Shown in pieces: positions 10,722 to 19,509 of a stretch of 64,000 nucleotides of DNA. Every line of letters begins with the position of its first letter. Within the stretch, counting starts at the first letter, position 1. The DNA is from Neorhizobium huautlense (GTDB lineage Bacteria; Pseudomonadota; Alphaproteobacteria; Rhizobiales; Rhizobiaceae): contig NZ_PVBM01000007.1 in the NCBI RefSeq assembly GCF_002968575.1, positions 62,001 through 126,000 on the forward strand, written 5' to 3'. The notes beneath the pieces are model-generated. The model was not told the origin of the DNA, searched no databases, and saw only the letters and a list, made by a program, of their open reading frames with translations. A program made the translations under genes and the position numbers.

Positions 10722-11324
10722 TTAAACCTTGGCTTTTTCATCACCTGGAAGGACGTAGTCCGTGCCCTCCCAAGGAGAAAGAAAGTCAAAGCTGCGGAAT
10801 TCCTGGCGAAGCTCGACCGGCTCGTAGACCACCCGCTTGGCGCTGTCGTCATAACGAACTTCGACAAATCCGGTGGTCGGGAAATCCTTGCGGAGCGGAT
10901 GACCTTCAAAACCATAATCTGTCAGGATGCGGCGCAGATCGGGATGGCCGGTAAACAGAATGCCGTACATATCCCACGCTTCGCGCTCGAACCAATCGGC
11001 TCCCGGATAAACCGAGCAGGCAGACGGTACCGGCTCATCCTCAGCTGTCGCGACCTTCACGCGGATGCGCAAATTCTGGCGCGGCGAAAGCAGATGGTAG
11101 ATCACGTCGAAACGCTTCTCACGTGCGGGATAGTCCACGCCGCAGATGTCGATGAAGCTCACGAAACCGCACTGCACGTCGTCCCTGAGAAATGTCAGCA
11201 GGGACAGAAGGTTTTGCGCTGCCGTCGTCAGCGTCAGTTCGCCATAGGCAATCGCCGCGTCCTCCACGAGCGACGGACGCGCTTCGCGGATATAGGTCGA
11301 AAGCTCGTTCAGGGCTTCACTCAT
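10722..11324 (-). CDS. nuoC: NADH-quinone oxidoreductase subunit C (30 kDa)
   Basis: A 200-residue subunit of the complex I peripheral arm from the start [17 protein letters not shown]. Another ATG four codons upstream is possible, but the MSEALNEL start agrees with rhizobial proteins. The family motif ERE-type ([24 protein letters not shown]) and [14 protein letters not shown] are present. It lies between nuoB and nuoD; unlike the fused NuoCD of enterobacteria, C and D are separate genes here. Confidence 0.95.
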   Translation of the reverse strand: MSEALNELSTYIREARPSLVEDAAIAYGELTLTTAAQNLLSLLTFLRDDVQCGFVSFIDICGVDYPAREKRFDVIYHLLSPRQNLRIRVKVATAEDEPVPSACSVYPGADWFEREAWDMYGILFTGHPDLRRILTDYGFEGHPLRKDFPTTGFVEVRYDDSAKRVVYEPVELRQEFRSFDFLSPWEGTDYVLPGDEKAKV

Positions 11325-11355
11325 GATCTTGTCCAATTACCCTTAGCCTTTGGCC

Positions 11356-11937
11356 TCAACGCTCGATCGTGCCGGTCCGCCGGATTTTCTTCTGCAGCAG
11401 AAGCACGCCGTAAAGGAGCGCCTCGGCCGTGGGGGGACAGCCCGGAACATAAATGTCGATCGGCACGACCCGATCACAGCCGCGGACCACCGAATAGGAA
11501 TAGTGATAATAGCCGCCGCCATTGGCGCAGGAGCCCATCGAGATCACGTAGCGTGGCTCCGGCATCTGGTCATAGACCTTGCGGAGCGCCGGCGCCATCT
11601 TGTTGGTCAACGTGCCCGCGACAATCATCACGTCCGACTGACGCGGCGACGCGCGGGGAGCAAACCCGAAGCGCTCCACATCATAACGCGGCATCGAGAG
11701 CTGCATCATTTCCACGGCACAGCACGCAAGGCCGAAGGTCATCCACATCAGCGAGCCGGTACGGGCCCAGTTGATCAGCTCGTCGGTCGAAGTGACGAGA
11801 AAACCCTTGTCTGCGAGCTCGTTGTTGATCTCGCCAAAGAAGGCGTCGTCGCTGCCGATGGGCTTGCCGGTATTGGGATCGATGATCCCCTTCGGCTTTG
11901 GCGCCACCAGGGTATTGCCGCTATCGACTACTCCCAT
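11356..11937 (-). CDS. nuoB: NADH-quinone oxidoreductase subunit B (cluster N2)
   Basis: A 193-residue subunit carrying the terminal 4Fe-4S cluster N2 next to the quinone site. Ligands are the tandem C72-C73 (LACCAVEMM), C137 (SMGSCANGG) and C167 (YVPGCPPT). The start [10 protein letters not shown] at 11937 is chosen because an AAGGAG ribosome-binding site sits 8 nt upstream. The start 21 nt further upstream would place that Shine-Dalgarno inside the coding sequence. The chosen start overlaps the nuoA stop by 10 nt. Confidence 0.95.
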   Translation of the reverse strand: MGVVDSGNTLVAPKPKGIIDPNTGKPIGSDDAFFGEINNELADKGFLVTSTDELINWARTGSLMWMTFGLACCAVEMMQLSMPRYDVERFGFAPRASPRQSDVMIVAGTLTNKMAPALRKVYDQMPEPRYVISMGSCANGGGYYHYSYSVVRGCDRVVPIDIYVPGCPPTAEALLYGVLLLQKKIRRTGTIER

Positions 11938-12293
11938 TCCAGCGCTCCTTTCTTCCATTCATAAATGAAGCCGATCGTCAGAACGGCAAGAAAAACCATC
12001 ATGGACCAGAAGCCGAACCAGCCGATGGCACCGAAGGACACTGCCCAGGGGAACAGGAAGGCCACTTCCAAGTCAAAGATGATGAAGAGAATCGAGACGA
12101 GGTAGAACCGAATATCGAACTTCATGCGCGCATCATCAAAGGCGTTGAAGCCGCACTCGTAGGCTGACAGCTTTTCCGAGTCGGGAGCCTTGTAGGCAAC
12201 AGCAAACGGCGCGATCAAAAGCGCCAATCCGATCACCATGGAGATGCCGATAAAAATCGCGATCGGGACATAGGAAGTGAGGAGTTCACTCAT
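11928..12293 (-). CDS. nuoA: NADH-quinone oxidoreductase subunit A
   Basis: A 121-residue membrane subunit with three hydrophobic segments, the first gene of the nuo operon. The conserved loop [31 protein letters not shown]-like region (residues about 44-75) carries the Glu-Cys-Gly signature of NuoA/ND3. The gene overlaps nuoB. The operon promoter is expected in the 420 bp upstream. Confidence 0.96.
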   Translation of the reverse strand: MSELLTSYVPIAIFIGISMVIGLALLIAPFAVAYKAPDSEKLSAYECGFNAFDDARMKFDIRFYLVSILFIIFDLEVAFLFPWAVSFGAIGWFGFWSMMVFLAVLTIGFIYEWKKGALEWE

Positions 12294-12716
12294 GATATTC
12301 GATCCCTGCTTGCCACAGCGCCGGGGCGGCGCTCATCATTCGTACGCGGCAAGCGAACGTGCATTGCAATAAGCCGTGACTAGCGCAGCCGAAGGCGCGG
12401 CGCAAGACTTTTGAACGGCAGCCCCTGCACCAAAATGAAGCAGTTCCAAAGCACAATTTGCAATGAGCGCGTGGCTTGGGCCGAAGGACCGGCATGAGTG
12501 CCCTCGGCAGAAACCTGCCGAGCTCCAAAAGGATCACGAAGTTGGACAGACGACGCTTCCTAAAGCTCGCCTCGACAGACACATCGCTCAGCCGCAAGCG
12601 ACGCCGCGGAAATATGCAAATCGCGCTTCGGATGCAATAGTCGGAGGGATAAATATTTTAGAGGACGCTCATTTACATGAGATCAACAGTAACAAATGGA
12701 GATGAGTCCCGAAAAA
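12294..12716 (-). promoter_or_regulatory. Upstream region of nuo operon, no gene seen
   Basis: A 423-bp stretch between nuoA and the first tRNA-Asp. No reading frame with family resemblance is visible; a 103-codon minus-strand frame overlapping nuoA has no recognisable features. The position implies it holds the nuo promoter, but I cannot point to convincing -35/-10 boxes. The part next to the tRNA is more AT-rich. Confidence 0.4.
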
Positions 12717-12793
12717 TGGCGCGAGTGACGGGGCTCGAACCCGCGACCTCCGGCGTGACAGGCCGGCACTCTAACCGACTGAGCTACACCCGC
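12717..12793 (-). tRNA. tRNA-Asp (GTC), first copy
   Basis: A 77-nt tRNA with encoded CCA. The acceptor stem GCGGGTG pairs with CACTCGC (one G-T), the D-arm has AGCTCAGTCGGTTAGAG, the anticodon loop is CTGTCAC with anticodon GTC, and the T-loop is GTTCGAGCC. The leftward tRNA lies upstream of nuoA in the same direction. Confidence 0.96.
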
Positions 12794-12864
12794 GCATATT
12801 GCCGATTTTCGGCGTCCGCTTCATCACGCTGATCGCGCGACTGGCGGATATTCGAGGAGGAGAA

Positions 12865-12941
12865 TGGCGCGAGTGACGGGGCTCGAACCCGCGACCTCCG
12901 GCGTGACAGGCCGGCACTCTAACCGACTGAGCTACACCCGC
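12865..12941 (-). tRNA. tRNA-Asp (GTC), second tandem copy
   Basis: A second 77-nt tRNA-Asp(GTC), identical by eye to the copy at 12717-12793 and separated from it by 71 nt of unrelated sequence. Same strand, so both are probably processed from one precursor. Confidence 0.96.
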
Positions 12942-13203
12942 ACATTTCTCAAGGGCAAAGAGCCCTCCCCTTGCGGCCTCGACCGCTCGGTTGAGCGGCT
13001 AACTAAGAGGTTCGTGATCGGGTGTCAAGCAGGTTTCAAGACAAAAGGATGACGCCTCGCCTGTTTGCCCTGCTCCACCTGTTGATTATAAAGGTCTGCC
13101 CAAAAATTTCAAAAAAACATCACGAAGGCTCTTGCGGTTTTCCCGCGATCCGCATAGATCACGGCCACCGACGCGGCGGGACATCTTCTCCGCAGCCGCA
13201 GAC

Positions 13204-13279
13204 GGGCGATTAGCTCAGTTGGTAGAGCGCCTCGTTTACACCGAGGATGTCGGGAGTTCGAGTCTCTCATCGCCCACCA
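13204..13279 (+). tRNA. tRNA-Val (TAC); likely island integration site
   Basis: A 76-nt tRNA with encoded CCA: acceptor stem GGGCGAT pairing with ATCGCCC, D-arm AGCTCAGTTGGTAGAGC, anticodon loop TTTACAC with anticodon TAC, T-loop GTTCGAGTC. An integrase remnant begins 85 nt beyond its 3' end, the standard position for a tyrosine-recombinase attachment site inside the tRNA 3' half. No second copy of the 3' end was spotted in the window, so the far attachment site is probably outside. Confidence 0.95.
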
Positions 13280-13363
13280 TTACATTAAATCACGCTGTTT
13301 TTTCATCGCTTTTTCCCTCGTTTGTCTCATTCGGGCTTGCCGCTCCAGAAAGTGGGACATTTC

Positions 13364-13996
13364 TCAGTTTTTCGTATGCCTCTCGACGGTCGAAAGCGTT
13401 CCTCCGCATCCGCCAGGTGTCCAAGTGTGGAAGCCTCCCTTTTTCCTGTTGATCGGCTCTATCCCGACCGCAGGGTTGAGGTTCGCCAGCGGCGGCTTCT
13501 GAGCCATGGCCCAATTGAACACGGCCCTCAGAACCTTCACCAACTTGTCGGCCGCGCCGGGGGTCTTAGCGCGAGCCTGCTGGCTCTTTTCCATATCCTC
13601 CCGGCGATACTTCTTATAAGGGAGGTCTATGACGCTCCGCTTGTCCTTCTGTGTCGCCGGGTCGAGGCGCTTGAACATGGCGGATGAGTAGTATTGAGCA
13701 AATAGCCCGTTGAACGTGTCCTCGCGGAGTACGGTCTTTTTCTCCGCCGGCACTTCACCACGCAACTCGGCAAGTGCCGCCCAATAAGCGGCCATGAAAT
13801 CCTGCGTGATGTTGCCTTCAGCATCCTTAAATGTCTGCCGACTGCGCTTTTTCGGGCGGCCCTTGAGCCGCAGGTAGTATCGATCATTTCCGCGCTTATC
13901 GGGATCGTGAACGAGAAAGCGTAGCTCCGTCTTTATCAGACCACCATCTGATCGAACGGGTTCACCCGATCGTCCTTTTCGAATCATCTTGGTCAA
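13364..13996 (-). pseudogene. Tyrosine integrase lacking catalytic domain
   Basis: The N-terminal and core-binding part of a phage-type site-specific integrase. Recognisable elements are the arm-binding YYLRLKGRPK region and the core-binding stretch ADKLVKVLRAVFNWAMA...NPAVGIE, followed by GFHTWTP, which normally leads into the catalytic domain. After that the frame runs into unrelated residues and stops. A neighbouring frame (PADAEERF...) continues the expected sequence for only a few codons, so there is a frameshift plus loss of the R-H-R-Y catalytic half. It lies tail-to-tail with tRNA-Val. As it stands it cannot catalyse recombination. Confidence 0.8.
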
Positions 13997-14153
13997 TAAG
14001 AGCTTGCCATGCGGCGCGCACTCGTTCCGCGTCCCACAGCATCACACCGCGAACCCGTTTCCCTTCTGGCATCAGCCCATCTTTTACCCAGGTGTCAAAA
14101 TTCAGCCTCCGGTGAAAATCTTCCGGTATTAGCGAGACGCTGGCGCCAATCAT
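13962..14153 (-). CDS. Excisionase-like small protein
   Basis: A 63-residue protein overlapping the integrase start. The pattern WVKDGLMPEGKRVRGVMLWDAERVRAAW resembles an AlpA/Xis-type winged-helix: a recognition segment, a wing and a final helix. Its ATG overlaps the stop of the upstream membrane-protein gene (ATGA). The order TM protein, Xis-like, integrase is typical of integrative-element recombination modules. It probably served as the recombination directionality factor for the now-broken integrase. Confidence 0.65.
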   Translation of the reverse strand: MIGASVSLIPEDFHRRLNFDTWVKDGLMPEGKRVRGVMLWDAERVRAAWQALIDQDDSKRTIG

Positions 14154-14320
14154 CGGCTTGGAGTGATGGCTGGCGGGGAAGGCGTGGTTACGGGCGGAGG
14201 CGTATCACCATGCGCTACCACACCTGATCGGCTTGGCTGGCTTGGTCCACGCATCAAAACCGCCGCCACCAGAACTATAACCACGATCAGGAGCAGGCCT
14301 ATCATCCCATTCTTCGTCAT
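14150..14320 (-). CDS. Small single-pass membrane protein upstream of xis-like gene
   Basis: A 56-residue protein from MTKNGMIGLL: one N-terminal membrane segment (GLLLIVVIVLVAAVLM) followed by a Pro/Thr-rich tail (PPPVTTPSPPAITPS). The start at 14320 is preferred over one 51 nt upstream because the hydrophobic segment then begins near the N-terminus and GGAAG lies upstream. It is coupled to the excisionase-like gene by an ATGA overlap. Family unknown. Confidence 0.55.
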   Translation of the reverse strand: MTKNGMIGLLLIVVIVLVAAVLMRGPSQPSRSGVVAHGDTPPPVTTPSPPAITPSR

Positions 14321-14865
14321 GGGGCCGTCTTCCGAATGGTTGGCCGATGTACCGGTCCTAATCTGCAACATGTTAGAACCGATTTTGCGGCACGCGGGTT
14401 CCCTAACGAAAGCTCCGCTCGATGGTTTGGACGGCCATCTGGCGCGGACTCAACCGACGGGACGAAACGGATAGCTTTGAACGGTAGGCACCACCCCAGC
14501 ATCTGGCCCGCGAACACACCATTCTTGCGGATAGAAGAGGGCTTGGCGCGAACATGTGAAATCTCGCAATTTACAGTGGCAGCGGCGCTTTAATAAGATA
14601 GGGGCTTTACTGACAGCGGGAGTGGTGTCGTCTTGATCGGCCGGTCCCGCGAAAGACTGGAGGTAGTCGGAGCTGACCTCGATAACTCAGCGTCGCACCT
14701 CTCGGCCGGCTCATCGAGCTCTGGTCTGAGAGGCGTCCCGCTGCCATGGATGGGTTTAGGTGGGCCGCCACCATTATATCTAAATCTCCAGCGACTCCCC
14801 CGCCCTATGGGACATATCGTCAGCGGCTCTGCCAAGATCACCAGCAATGGAGCGCGGAGTTTGAG
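14321..14865. other. Divergent intergenic region, no gene recognised
   Basis: A 545-bp region between the leftward recombination module and the rightward luxR. Frames in both directions show no family resemblance. It should hold the promoters of both flanking units. I looked for a TraR- or LuxR-type 18-20 bp dyad and did not see a convincing one. Confidence 0.35.
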
Positions 14866-15588
14866 ATGTTATTGGCGAGTTTGCTGCTTCAGTTTTGCGA
14901 AGCTTGTGCCGCAGCGCGGAGCCCAGCGGAAGTTTCAGCTTTGGTCGAGCGCGTCACCGCTTCGTTAGGTTTCGAGCGATTTGCCATGGCAGGATATCCC
15001 CTCCCTCATGAGAGTCTGGAGGCCTACTTTCTCTTGAACGGCTGGTCCCCTGGATGGTTTAAGGTTTACGTTGAGAAGAACTACTTTTTCAGCGACCCGA
15101 TCGTAAACCTCGTCCGTCGCGCCGACCGTACAATCGTCTGGTCTGAGGCCATCAGGGGGCAGGCTCTGTCGTCCAAAGGCCGTAAGATCATGCGCGAAGC
15201 TGCCGATTTCGGGCTAGTGGACGGCGTGACGGTCCCTATCTTCTCGCGGTGCGGTCTTGTAGGTCTCTTTTCTCTGGGCGGCCGCCAAGTCTCATTGTCT
15301 GTCGCCCACCGAGACCTCCTGCGAATTATTGCAATGTGCGCCCACACCCGCCTTCAAGATCTCAGGGGAACAAACGACAAAAAGATGACTGATGTCATGA
15401 TTACGCCCAGCGAGAGTGAATGTCTCGCCTGGTGTGTTGCTGGCAAGACGGCCAAGGAAATAGGAAGCTTAATGCGACGCTCGGAGCGAACCGTGGAGAC
15501 GCATCTCGCCAACCTGCAGCGCAAGCTCGATGCAGGAAATCGGGCTCAGCTGATTGCAGAGGCGTTTCGACGCGGACTGCAACGATGA
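14866..15588 (+). CDS. LuxR-family AHL-responsive regulator
   Basis: A 240-residue quorum-sensing regulator from MLLASLLLQF, preceded by GGAG; a longer frame from 14746 adds 40 residues without family character. The autoinducer-binding domain has all six invariant residues at constant offset from TraR: W64, Y68, D77, P78, W92 and G120. The C-terminal HTH (LTPSESECLAWCVAGKTAKEIG...RTVETHL) is standard LuxR, including the TVxxH recognition-helix segment. It is followed 75 nt later by luxI, so it very likely binds the product of that synthase. A traR-like role is suggested by the downstream type IV secretion genes. Confidence 0.9.
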   Translation: MLLASLLLQFCEACAAARSPAEVSALVERVTASLGFERFAMAGYPLPHESLEAYFLLNGWSPGWFKVYVEKNYFFSDPIVNLVRRADRTIVWSEAIRGQALSSKGRKIMREAADFGLVDGVTVPIFSRCGLVGLFSLGGRQVSLSVAHRDLLRIIAMCAHTRLQDLRGTNDKKMTDVMITPSESECLAWCVAGKTAKEIGSLMRRSERTVETHLANLQRKLDAGNRAQLIAEAFRRGLQR

Positions 15589-15663
15589 AATCTACGAACT
15601 TTTACGGATAGAATTCAGTCACCTCCGGTTGCACAATGACCACGCTCGATTGGAGGAAATTCG

Positions 15664-16383
15664 ATGCTTGAAATCATAACAGGCAGCCAAATCGGACAAA
15701 AACAGACGACCATGGAGAAGGTCTGGCGTTTTCGCCATCAGCGCTTTGTCGAAGAGCTTGGCTGGGAAGCACTCCGACGGTCTGATAAGCGCGAACAGGA
15801 TCAGTTCGATACGCGGTCCACCATTCACCTGGTACTAATGGAAATGAGCGATGTCGTTGGATATTCTCGCCTGCTTCCGACGACAAAACCGCACCTTCTC
15901 TCCCATATTTATCCGGAATTACTTGGTGGAAAGAGTTATCCAAAAGGACGGCATGTCTTCGAATGGGGACGTTGCGCCACCGACGCTCGTGTTCCTTGTA
16001 TCGGGGATGTCGCAACCGCCGACCTCTTGATGACCGGAGTTCTTGAATTCCTTGTCCGTCTGAGAGTGGAAACGGTCATCATCCAGACAAATCCGATGCT
16101 CGTAGAGATGATCCGGAAGAGAGGCTACCCACTGCAGGTTCTTTGTGAACCGATGTTTTACTGCGGCGAAATGCTCATGGCGATTGCCGCCAAACCCTCG
16201 CCCCAACTGCTCGAACTGCACCGGAAAACGCATGGGATACGGCAATCCCTGTTATCCATGCCATCTGCCGAGCAACCGAAGAACGACGTTCCGTTCAGAA
16301 GAGACGCAGAAAGTGGTGTGGCGCTCAACTTCTCAGACGGCGTCGTTAGCACGGGATGCGTCGAAAACGGACACGGTCTGTGA
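15664..16383 (+). CDS. LuxI-family N-acyl-homoserine lactone synthase
   Basis: A 239-residue acyl-homoserine lactone synthase, which makes the signal from S-adenosylmethionine and an acyl-carrier. Invariant residues are in place: R24, F28 and W34 (FRHQRFVEELGW), D46 and D49 (QDQFD), R69 (GYSRLLP), E100 and R103 (FEWGRC). The start at 15664 has GGAGG 8 nt upstream. The last ~40 residues extend beyond the usual LuxI fold and have no obvious partner. Acyl-chain specificity cannot be read from the sequence. Confidence 0.92.
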   Translation: MLEIITGSQIGQKQTTMEKVWRFRHQRFVEELGWEALRRSDKREQDQFDTRSTIHLVLMEMSDVVGYSRLLPTTKPHLLSHIYPELLGGKSYPKGRHVFEWGRCATDARVPCIGDVATADLLMTGVLEFLVRLRVETVIIQTNPMLVEMIRKRGYPLQVLCEPMFYCGEMLMAIAAKPSPQLLELHRKTHGIRQSLLSMPSAEQPKNDVPFRRDAESGVALNFSDGVVSTGCVENGHGL

Positions 16384-16444
16384 GGGACTTCGTGACTTTT
16401 TGACGAATGCAGACAAGGGCTGCAATGTCACAGTCGCTGCGCCA

Positions 16445-16915
16445 TTAGTTTTCTGTTTTCGGCGGCAATCTGGTCATTGCATCGACCAGCGATAACAATG
16501 AATCGACGGCGTCGGCCGGAAGGGTTTCGACGATCTTGATCAGTTCCCGGCGCCTTTCTGCTTCACGTTCAGTTTTCCCAAATCGATATGGGGCGGCGGC
16601 CATGACGACATCAATCGGCGAAAAATCCAAAAGCTCACTCAGATGAATGAGCCGCGTGACATTCATCTTCGTCTCGTTGCGCTCATATCGACCGTAGACT
16701 TGAGGGTGAAGTCCAAGCAAAGGCGCAACATCAGCATGGGTAAGTCCGGTCCGCTCCCGCGCCTGCCTCAGCGCATCCGAAATTCGGCTGTCGAGTTCGG
16801 AAAACTCAGGCACCCCTTCAAACCCCGGCCCCCGGAAAATCGGCTTGTCGACCTCGGGATCTCTCGTCTGAAGGAGACCTTTGTCCTCAATGTATTTCTC
16901 AACTCTGCTTCTCAT
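16445..16915 (-). CDS. XRE-family transcriptional regulator
   Basis: A 156-residue DNA-binding protein with a helix-turn-helix at about residues 45-105 (ISDALRQARERTGLTHADVAPLLGLHPQVYGRYERNE). The N-terminal ~40 residues and the Lys/Glu-rich C-terminal helix region are not familiar. It is convergent with luxI and divergent from the small gene at 16967. A regulator of that gene or of the island is plausible but unproven. Confidence 0.8.
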   Translation of the reverse strand: MRSRVEKYIEDKGLLQTRDPEVDKPIFRGPGFEGVPEFSELDSRISDALRQARERTGLTHADVAPLLGLHPQVYGRYERNETKMNVTRLIHLSELLDFSPIDVVMAAAPYRFGKTEREAERRRELIKIVETLPADAVDSLLSLVDAMTRLPPKTEN

Positions 16916-16966
16916 GAAAGGCGCCTATCATTGTTTTCTAACCCTCATACATCAACGGCGCTTCCA

Positions 16967-17323
16967 ATGGCCAGACGCGAAGGTCCGGCGTCAACCGAGA
17001 GTGACAATCAAGCGATCAAATCAGGATGGACGATGGATGATAGTAAAGTTCTGAACAATCTTACGACCCTCATCGCGCTCCATCGGAGGCTCCTCTTTGC
17101 ACTGAAGGGGCAGCGCAATCCTGCTCGAGATAGCCCATTTGCCGCGCAGCTTCGGAATGCCGAACGTGACGTTCGCAACAGGATCGTTTCATGGCAACCC
17201 TTGGATGAACACGAAGCTCACCTGAAACTTGAGCACTTGGCGAGCTACATTTTGGCGACCGGGACTCATCTTGATGCGGTGGAGATCAAAGCCATTTGCC
17301 GATCAGTGGAAAGATTCTTCTGA
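16967..17323 (+). CDS. Hypothetical protein, divergent from XRE regulator
   Basis: A 118-residue frame from ATG 16967 (MARREGPAST); an alternative start at 17033 (MDDSKVLNNL) with GGATGG upstream would give 96 residues. The protein is helical and polar, with no signal peptide, membrane segment or catalytic motif that I recognise. The 51-bp gap to the divergent XRE gene suggests shared control. A longer frame starting at 16643 runs antisense through the XRE gene and is not a credible start. Confidence 0.5.
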   Translation: MARREGPASTESDNQAIKSGWTMDDSKVLNNLTTLIALHRRLLFALKGQRNPARDSPFAAQLRNAERDVRNRIVSWQPLDEHEAHLKLEHLASYILATGTHLDAVEIKAICRSVERFF

Positions 17324-17506
17324 GCTTACCCTTAGAAACATCGCTTTGATTGAAGGCGGATCGAGTTGCCGGCAGACTTCCAAACGCTCCGAATGCGGGA
17401 TCCTCGGGGTCAGAACCACGCTATTACGCCCTTGGTCATCTCTTTTTCGAAGCCATTTAGCTGCTTCAGCACATTACCGTTTTGGCGAGCTTTTAGCCTT
17501 GTTGCC

Positions 17507-18484
17507 CTACGCTCCCGTCGAACTTTGGCGCAACTCTGGTTCTCGCTCGTCCTGGCGAACACGGTTTCGGCCGGCGGACTTCGCCTCGTATAGCGCCTTG
17601 TCGGCATTCGAGTATAGGGCGTCGAAGGAACTGTCGGCTGCCCTTTGCCAAGCCAGACCAATGGAGACTGTCATCCGGAATGTCCCCGCCGCCGATAAGA
17701 CGGGCCGCTCCTCGATCTCACGCCTCACCTGTTCGCATATCTTAAGTACTTTGGCCGGTTCGACAGCCGCAAACACGATCATGAATTCCTCACCACCGAC
17801 ACGGGCAAAGGTCATCTCGCTGGACGGATCGGCGGCGATGATCTCCTGGATCGACCCCGTCAAGGATTTCAGAGCGGTGTCGCCTGCTGCGTGGCCGAAG
17901 GTGTCGTTTACGCGCTTGAAATGGTCGACGTCGAGGACAGCCACAGCGAGTTTGTGGTGACCGGCTTTCGCTTCGTTGAACAAACCGTGGCCAACTGCGA
18001 AAGCATAGCGGCGGTTGAACGCACCGGTCAGTTCGTCGGTCACGGCCAAGAGGTGTAGTCTGTCCTGGATCATCTTTAGATCGGTAATATCCTGTAGGAG
18101 AAGCTGAACGACTGGGTTGCCTTCCCAAGGCAAGGCGCCTGCGATCAACTTAATCGTCCGTGTTTCACCCGCGGCGGTTTTGACCTCAGCCTCGGTCGGC
18201 TCAACACTGATCCGCCCGTCAAAGGCCTGCTCCATCTGTCGGGCGGCGTCTTCAGCATGTGTGGTCAAGAAATCGAGGAAGTGTTTGCCGACGACTTCCC
18301 TTTGCGGCACTTGCAATAGGCGTGCCGCCTCCTGGTTTCCGAAAATGATTCCCTGCCTGGTATGAATGAGCAGCCCCATCGGCATGAGATCGAGCATCAT
18401 GCCCATCCTCTCCTGTGTGTCGACAAGTGTCTGCTTGGTAAGCTCTGCTGCTTCGAGGGCTTCGTGATCTTCATCCAAGAACAT
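17507..18484 (-). CDS. PAS-GGDEF diguanylate cyclase
   Basis: A 325-residue cytoplasmic sensor from MFLDEDHEALEAAEL. Residues about 25-140 form a PAS domain (MGLLIHTRQGIIFGNQEAARLL... GKHFLDFL). The C-terminal ~170 residues are a GGDEF domain: DELTGAFNRRYA, LDVDHFKRVNDTFGH and the active-site RVGGEEF. The intact GGEEF motif predicts synthesis of cyclic di-GMP. There is no membrane segment, so the ligand is probably cytoplasmic or a redox cue. It is a monocistronic leftward gene between the quorum-sensing and secretion genes. Confidence 0.9.
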   Translation of the reverse strand: MFLDEDHEALEAAELTKQTLVDTQERMGMMLDLMPMGLLIHTRQGIIFGNQEAARLLQVPQREVVGKHFLDFLTTHAEDAARQMEQAFDGRISVEPTEAEVKTAAGETRTIKLIAGALPWEGNPVVQLLLQDITDLKMIQDRLHLLAVTDELTGAFNRRYAFAVGHGLFNEAKAGHHKLAVAVLDVDHFKRVNDTFGHAAGDTALKSLTGSIQEIIAADPSSEMTFARVGGEEFMIVFAAVEPAKVLKICEQVRREIEERPVLSAAGTFRMTVSIGLAWQRAADSSFDALYSNADKALYEAKSAGRNRVRQDEREPELRQSSTGA

Positions 18485-18749
18485 GGCTGGACTTTCGTAG
18501 AAAAATCTTCCGGCTCGGCATTCGAGGGTCGCCACAGATCGGACGATAGTGATGAAAACATGGATAACTTAATTAGAAATAACGTACCGACGCCTCCTTG
18601 AAAAAAGTGTAAATCCTCAGGTACTACCGAGCCTTCATACAGACGGTGCGTCAGCGACCGTCAGCTGACACATGCCTGCCCCCGTATCCGATGCAGGCGT
18701 CTCTGTCGCCGGCGAGAAACAAACGCGCGAGCCACCCCCCGCCCTTAAA

Positions 18750-19370
18750 TCAACGCTGACCTGCTCCCGGATCGGCCCACATACCAAAGGAGCCATTCTT
18801 GCCGATTTCCTCCGCCGGTATAAGATCTGGACGGGCTAAGGTTCCATCGGGCTTTTTTATAAGACGGAGCGCGCCAAGCGATACAAGCTGCTCCTCGAAC
18901 ATGTCGATGCTGTCGAGACTGCCCGGAAAATAGTGATACGCATAACAGGTGGCGTTTTGAATCGGCGCGTTCTTTTCAGTGAAGAACGCCCGACAGAAGA
19001 CCACCTTGGGATTTTTCAGCATGATTGCGAGCTGTTGACGGGCAAAATCAATGCAGCGTCCGGCAAAGCCGTCCCGCCGATTGACCATCTCGCCTTCGCA
19101 AGGCTCGACACCATAGAGATGGATGACCATCGTATCGTGGACGCGGAAGTCGGTCCCCGACAGCACTTCAAAAGAGCCTGAAGTTGCATATCCCTTCCGC
19201 TCCAACACCTCACCCTGGCCTTCGTAATATTCGATCACCAACACAACCTTTCCTGGTGCCGCCAGCGACCGAACATAGTTTTCGTCGATCGGCTGAACGG
19301 CCCACGTGGGACGGGCGAGAAGGCCGCTGCCAATCGCAACAACCATCACAAGGCTTACGAGACGTACCAT
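18750..19370 (-). CDS. Secreted SNase-like protein divergent from virB operon
   Basis: A 206-residue exported protein from MVRLVSLVMVVAIGSGLLARPTWA, a good signal peptide; a longer frame adds 24 residues upstream and would bury it. The mature part has the staphylococcal-nuclease-like layout: a beta-rich barrel, HLYGVEPCEGE, then C-x-DFARQQLAIMLKNPKVVFC and a CYAY strand. Three to four cysteines could form disulfides. The usual catalytic Arg/Glu/Arg set is not clearly complete, so nuclease activity is uncertain. Divergent placement from virB1 suggests a role in DNA-transfer biology. Confidence 0.6.
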   Translation of the reverse strand: MVRLVSLVMVVAIGSGLLARPTWAVQPIDENYVRSLAAPGKVVLVIEYYEGQGEVLERKGYATSGSFEVLSGTDFRVHDTMVIHLYGVEPCEGEMVNRRDGFAGRCIDFARQQLAIMLKNPKVVFCRAFFTEKNAPIQNATCYAYHYFPGSLDSIDMFEEQLVSLGALRLIKKPDGTLARPDLIPAEEIGKNGSFGMWADPGAGQR

Positions 19371-19431
19371 ATCAACTCCGTATACAATTTTCCCGAGAAA
19401 GGGTCTTGAAATTCTATTCTCTCTCTGCAAA

Positions 19432-19447
19432 ACTATACGCATACAGT
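19432..19447. promoter_or_regulatory. Imperfect palindrome between SNase-like gene and virB1
   Basis: ACTATACG followed directly by CATACAGT matches its own reverse complement at 12 of 16 positions (6 of 8 pairs). It lies 62 bp upstream of both divergent starts' midpoint, in a short AT-rich spacer. It could be an operator for the virB operon, but this is only an observation of symmetry. Confidence 0.25.
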
Positions 19448-19509
19448 AATCATCTCAGACTGTAGCCCACCCAAGATCGGAGCTCAAGTCAAAAGCGAGC
19501 CAGAGAAAA

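Noticed and set aside
12286-12597. 103-codon leftward frame overlapping the nuoA start
   Set aside because: Overlaps nuoA out of frame and lacks any known motif; probably promoter DNA.
14746-14865. Extended N-terminus for LuxR from ATG 14746
   Set aside because: The added 40 residues do not resemble LuxR proteins, and with the shorter start all six invariant residues keep a constant +7 offset from TraR.
15589-15663. A lux-box in the luxR-luxI spacer
   Set aside because: No 18-20 bp dyad was visible; GGAGG before luxI is only the ribosome-binding site.
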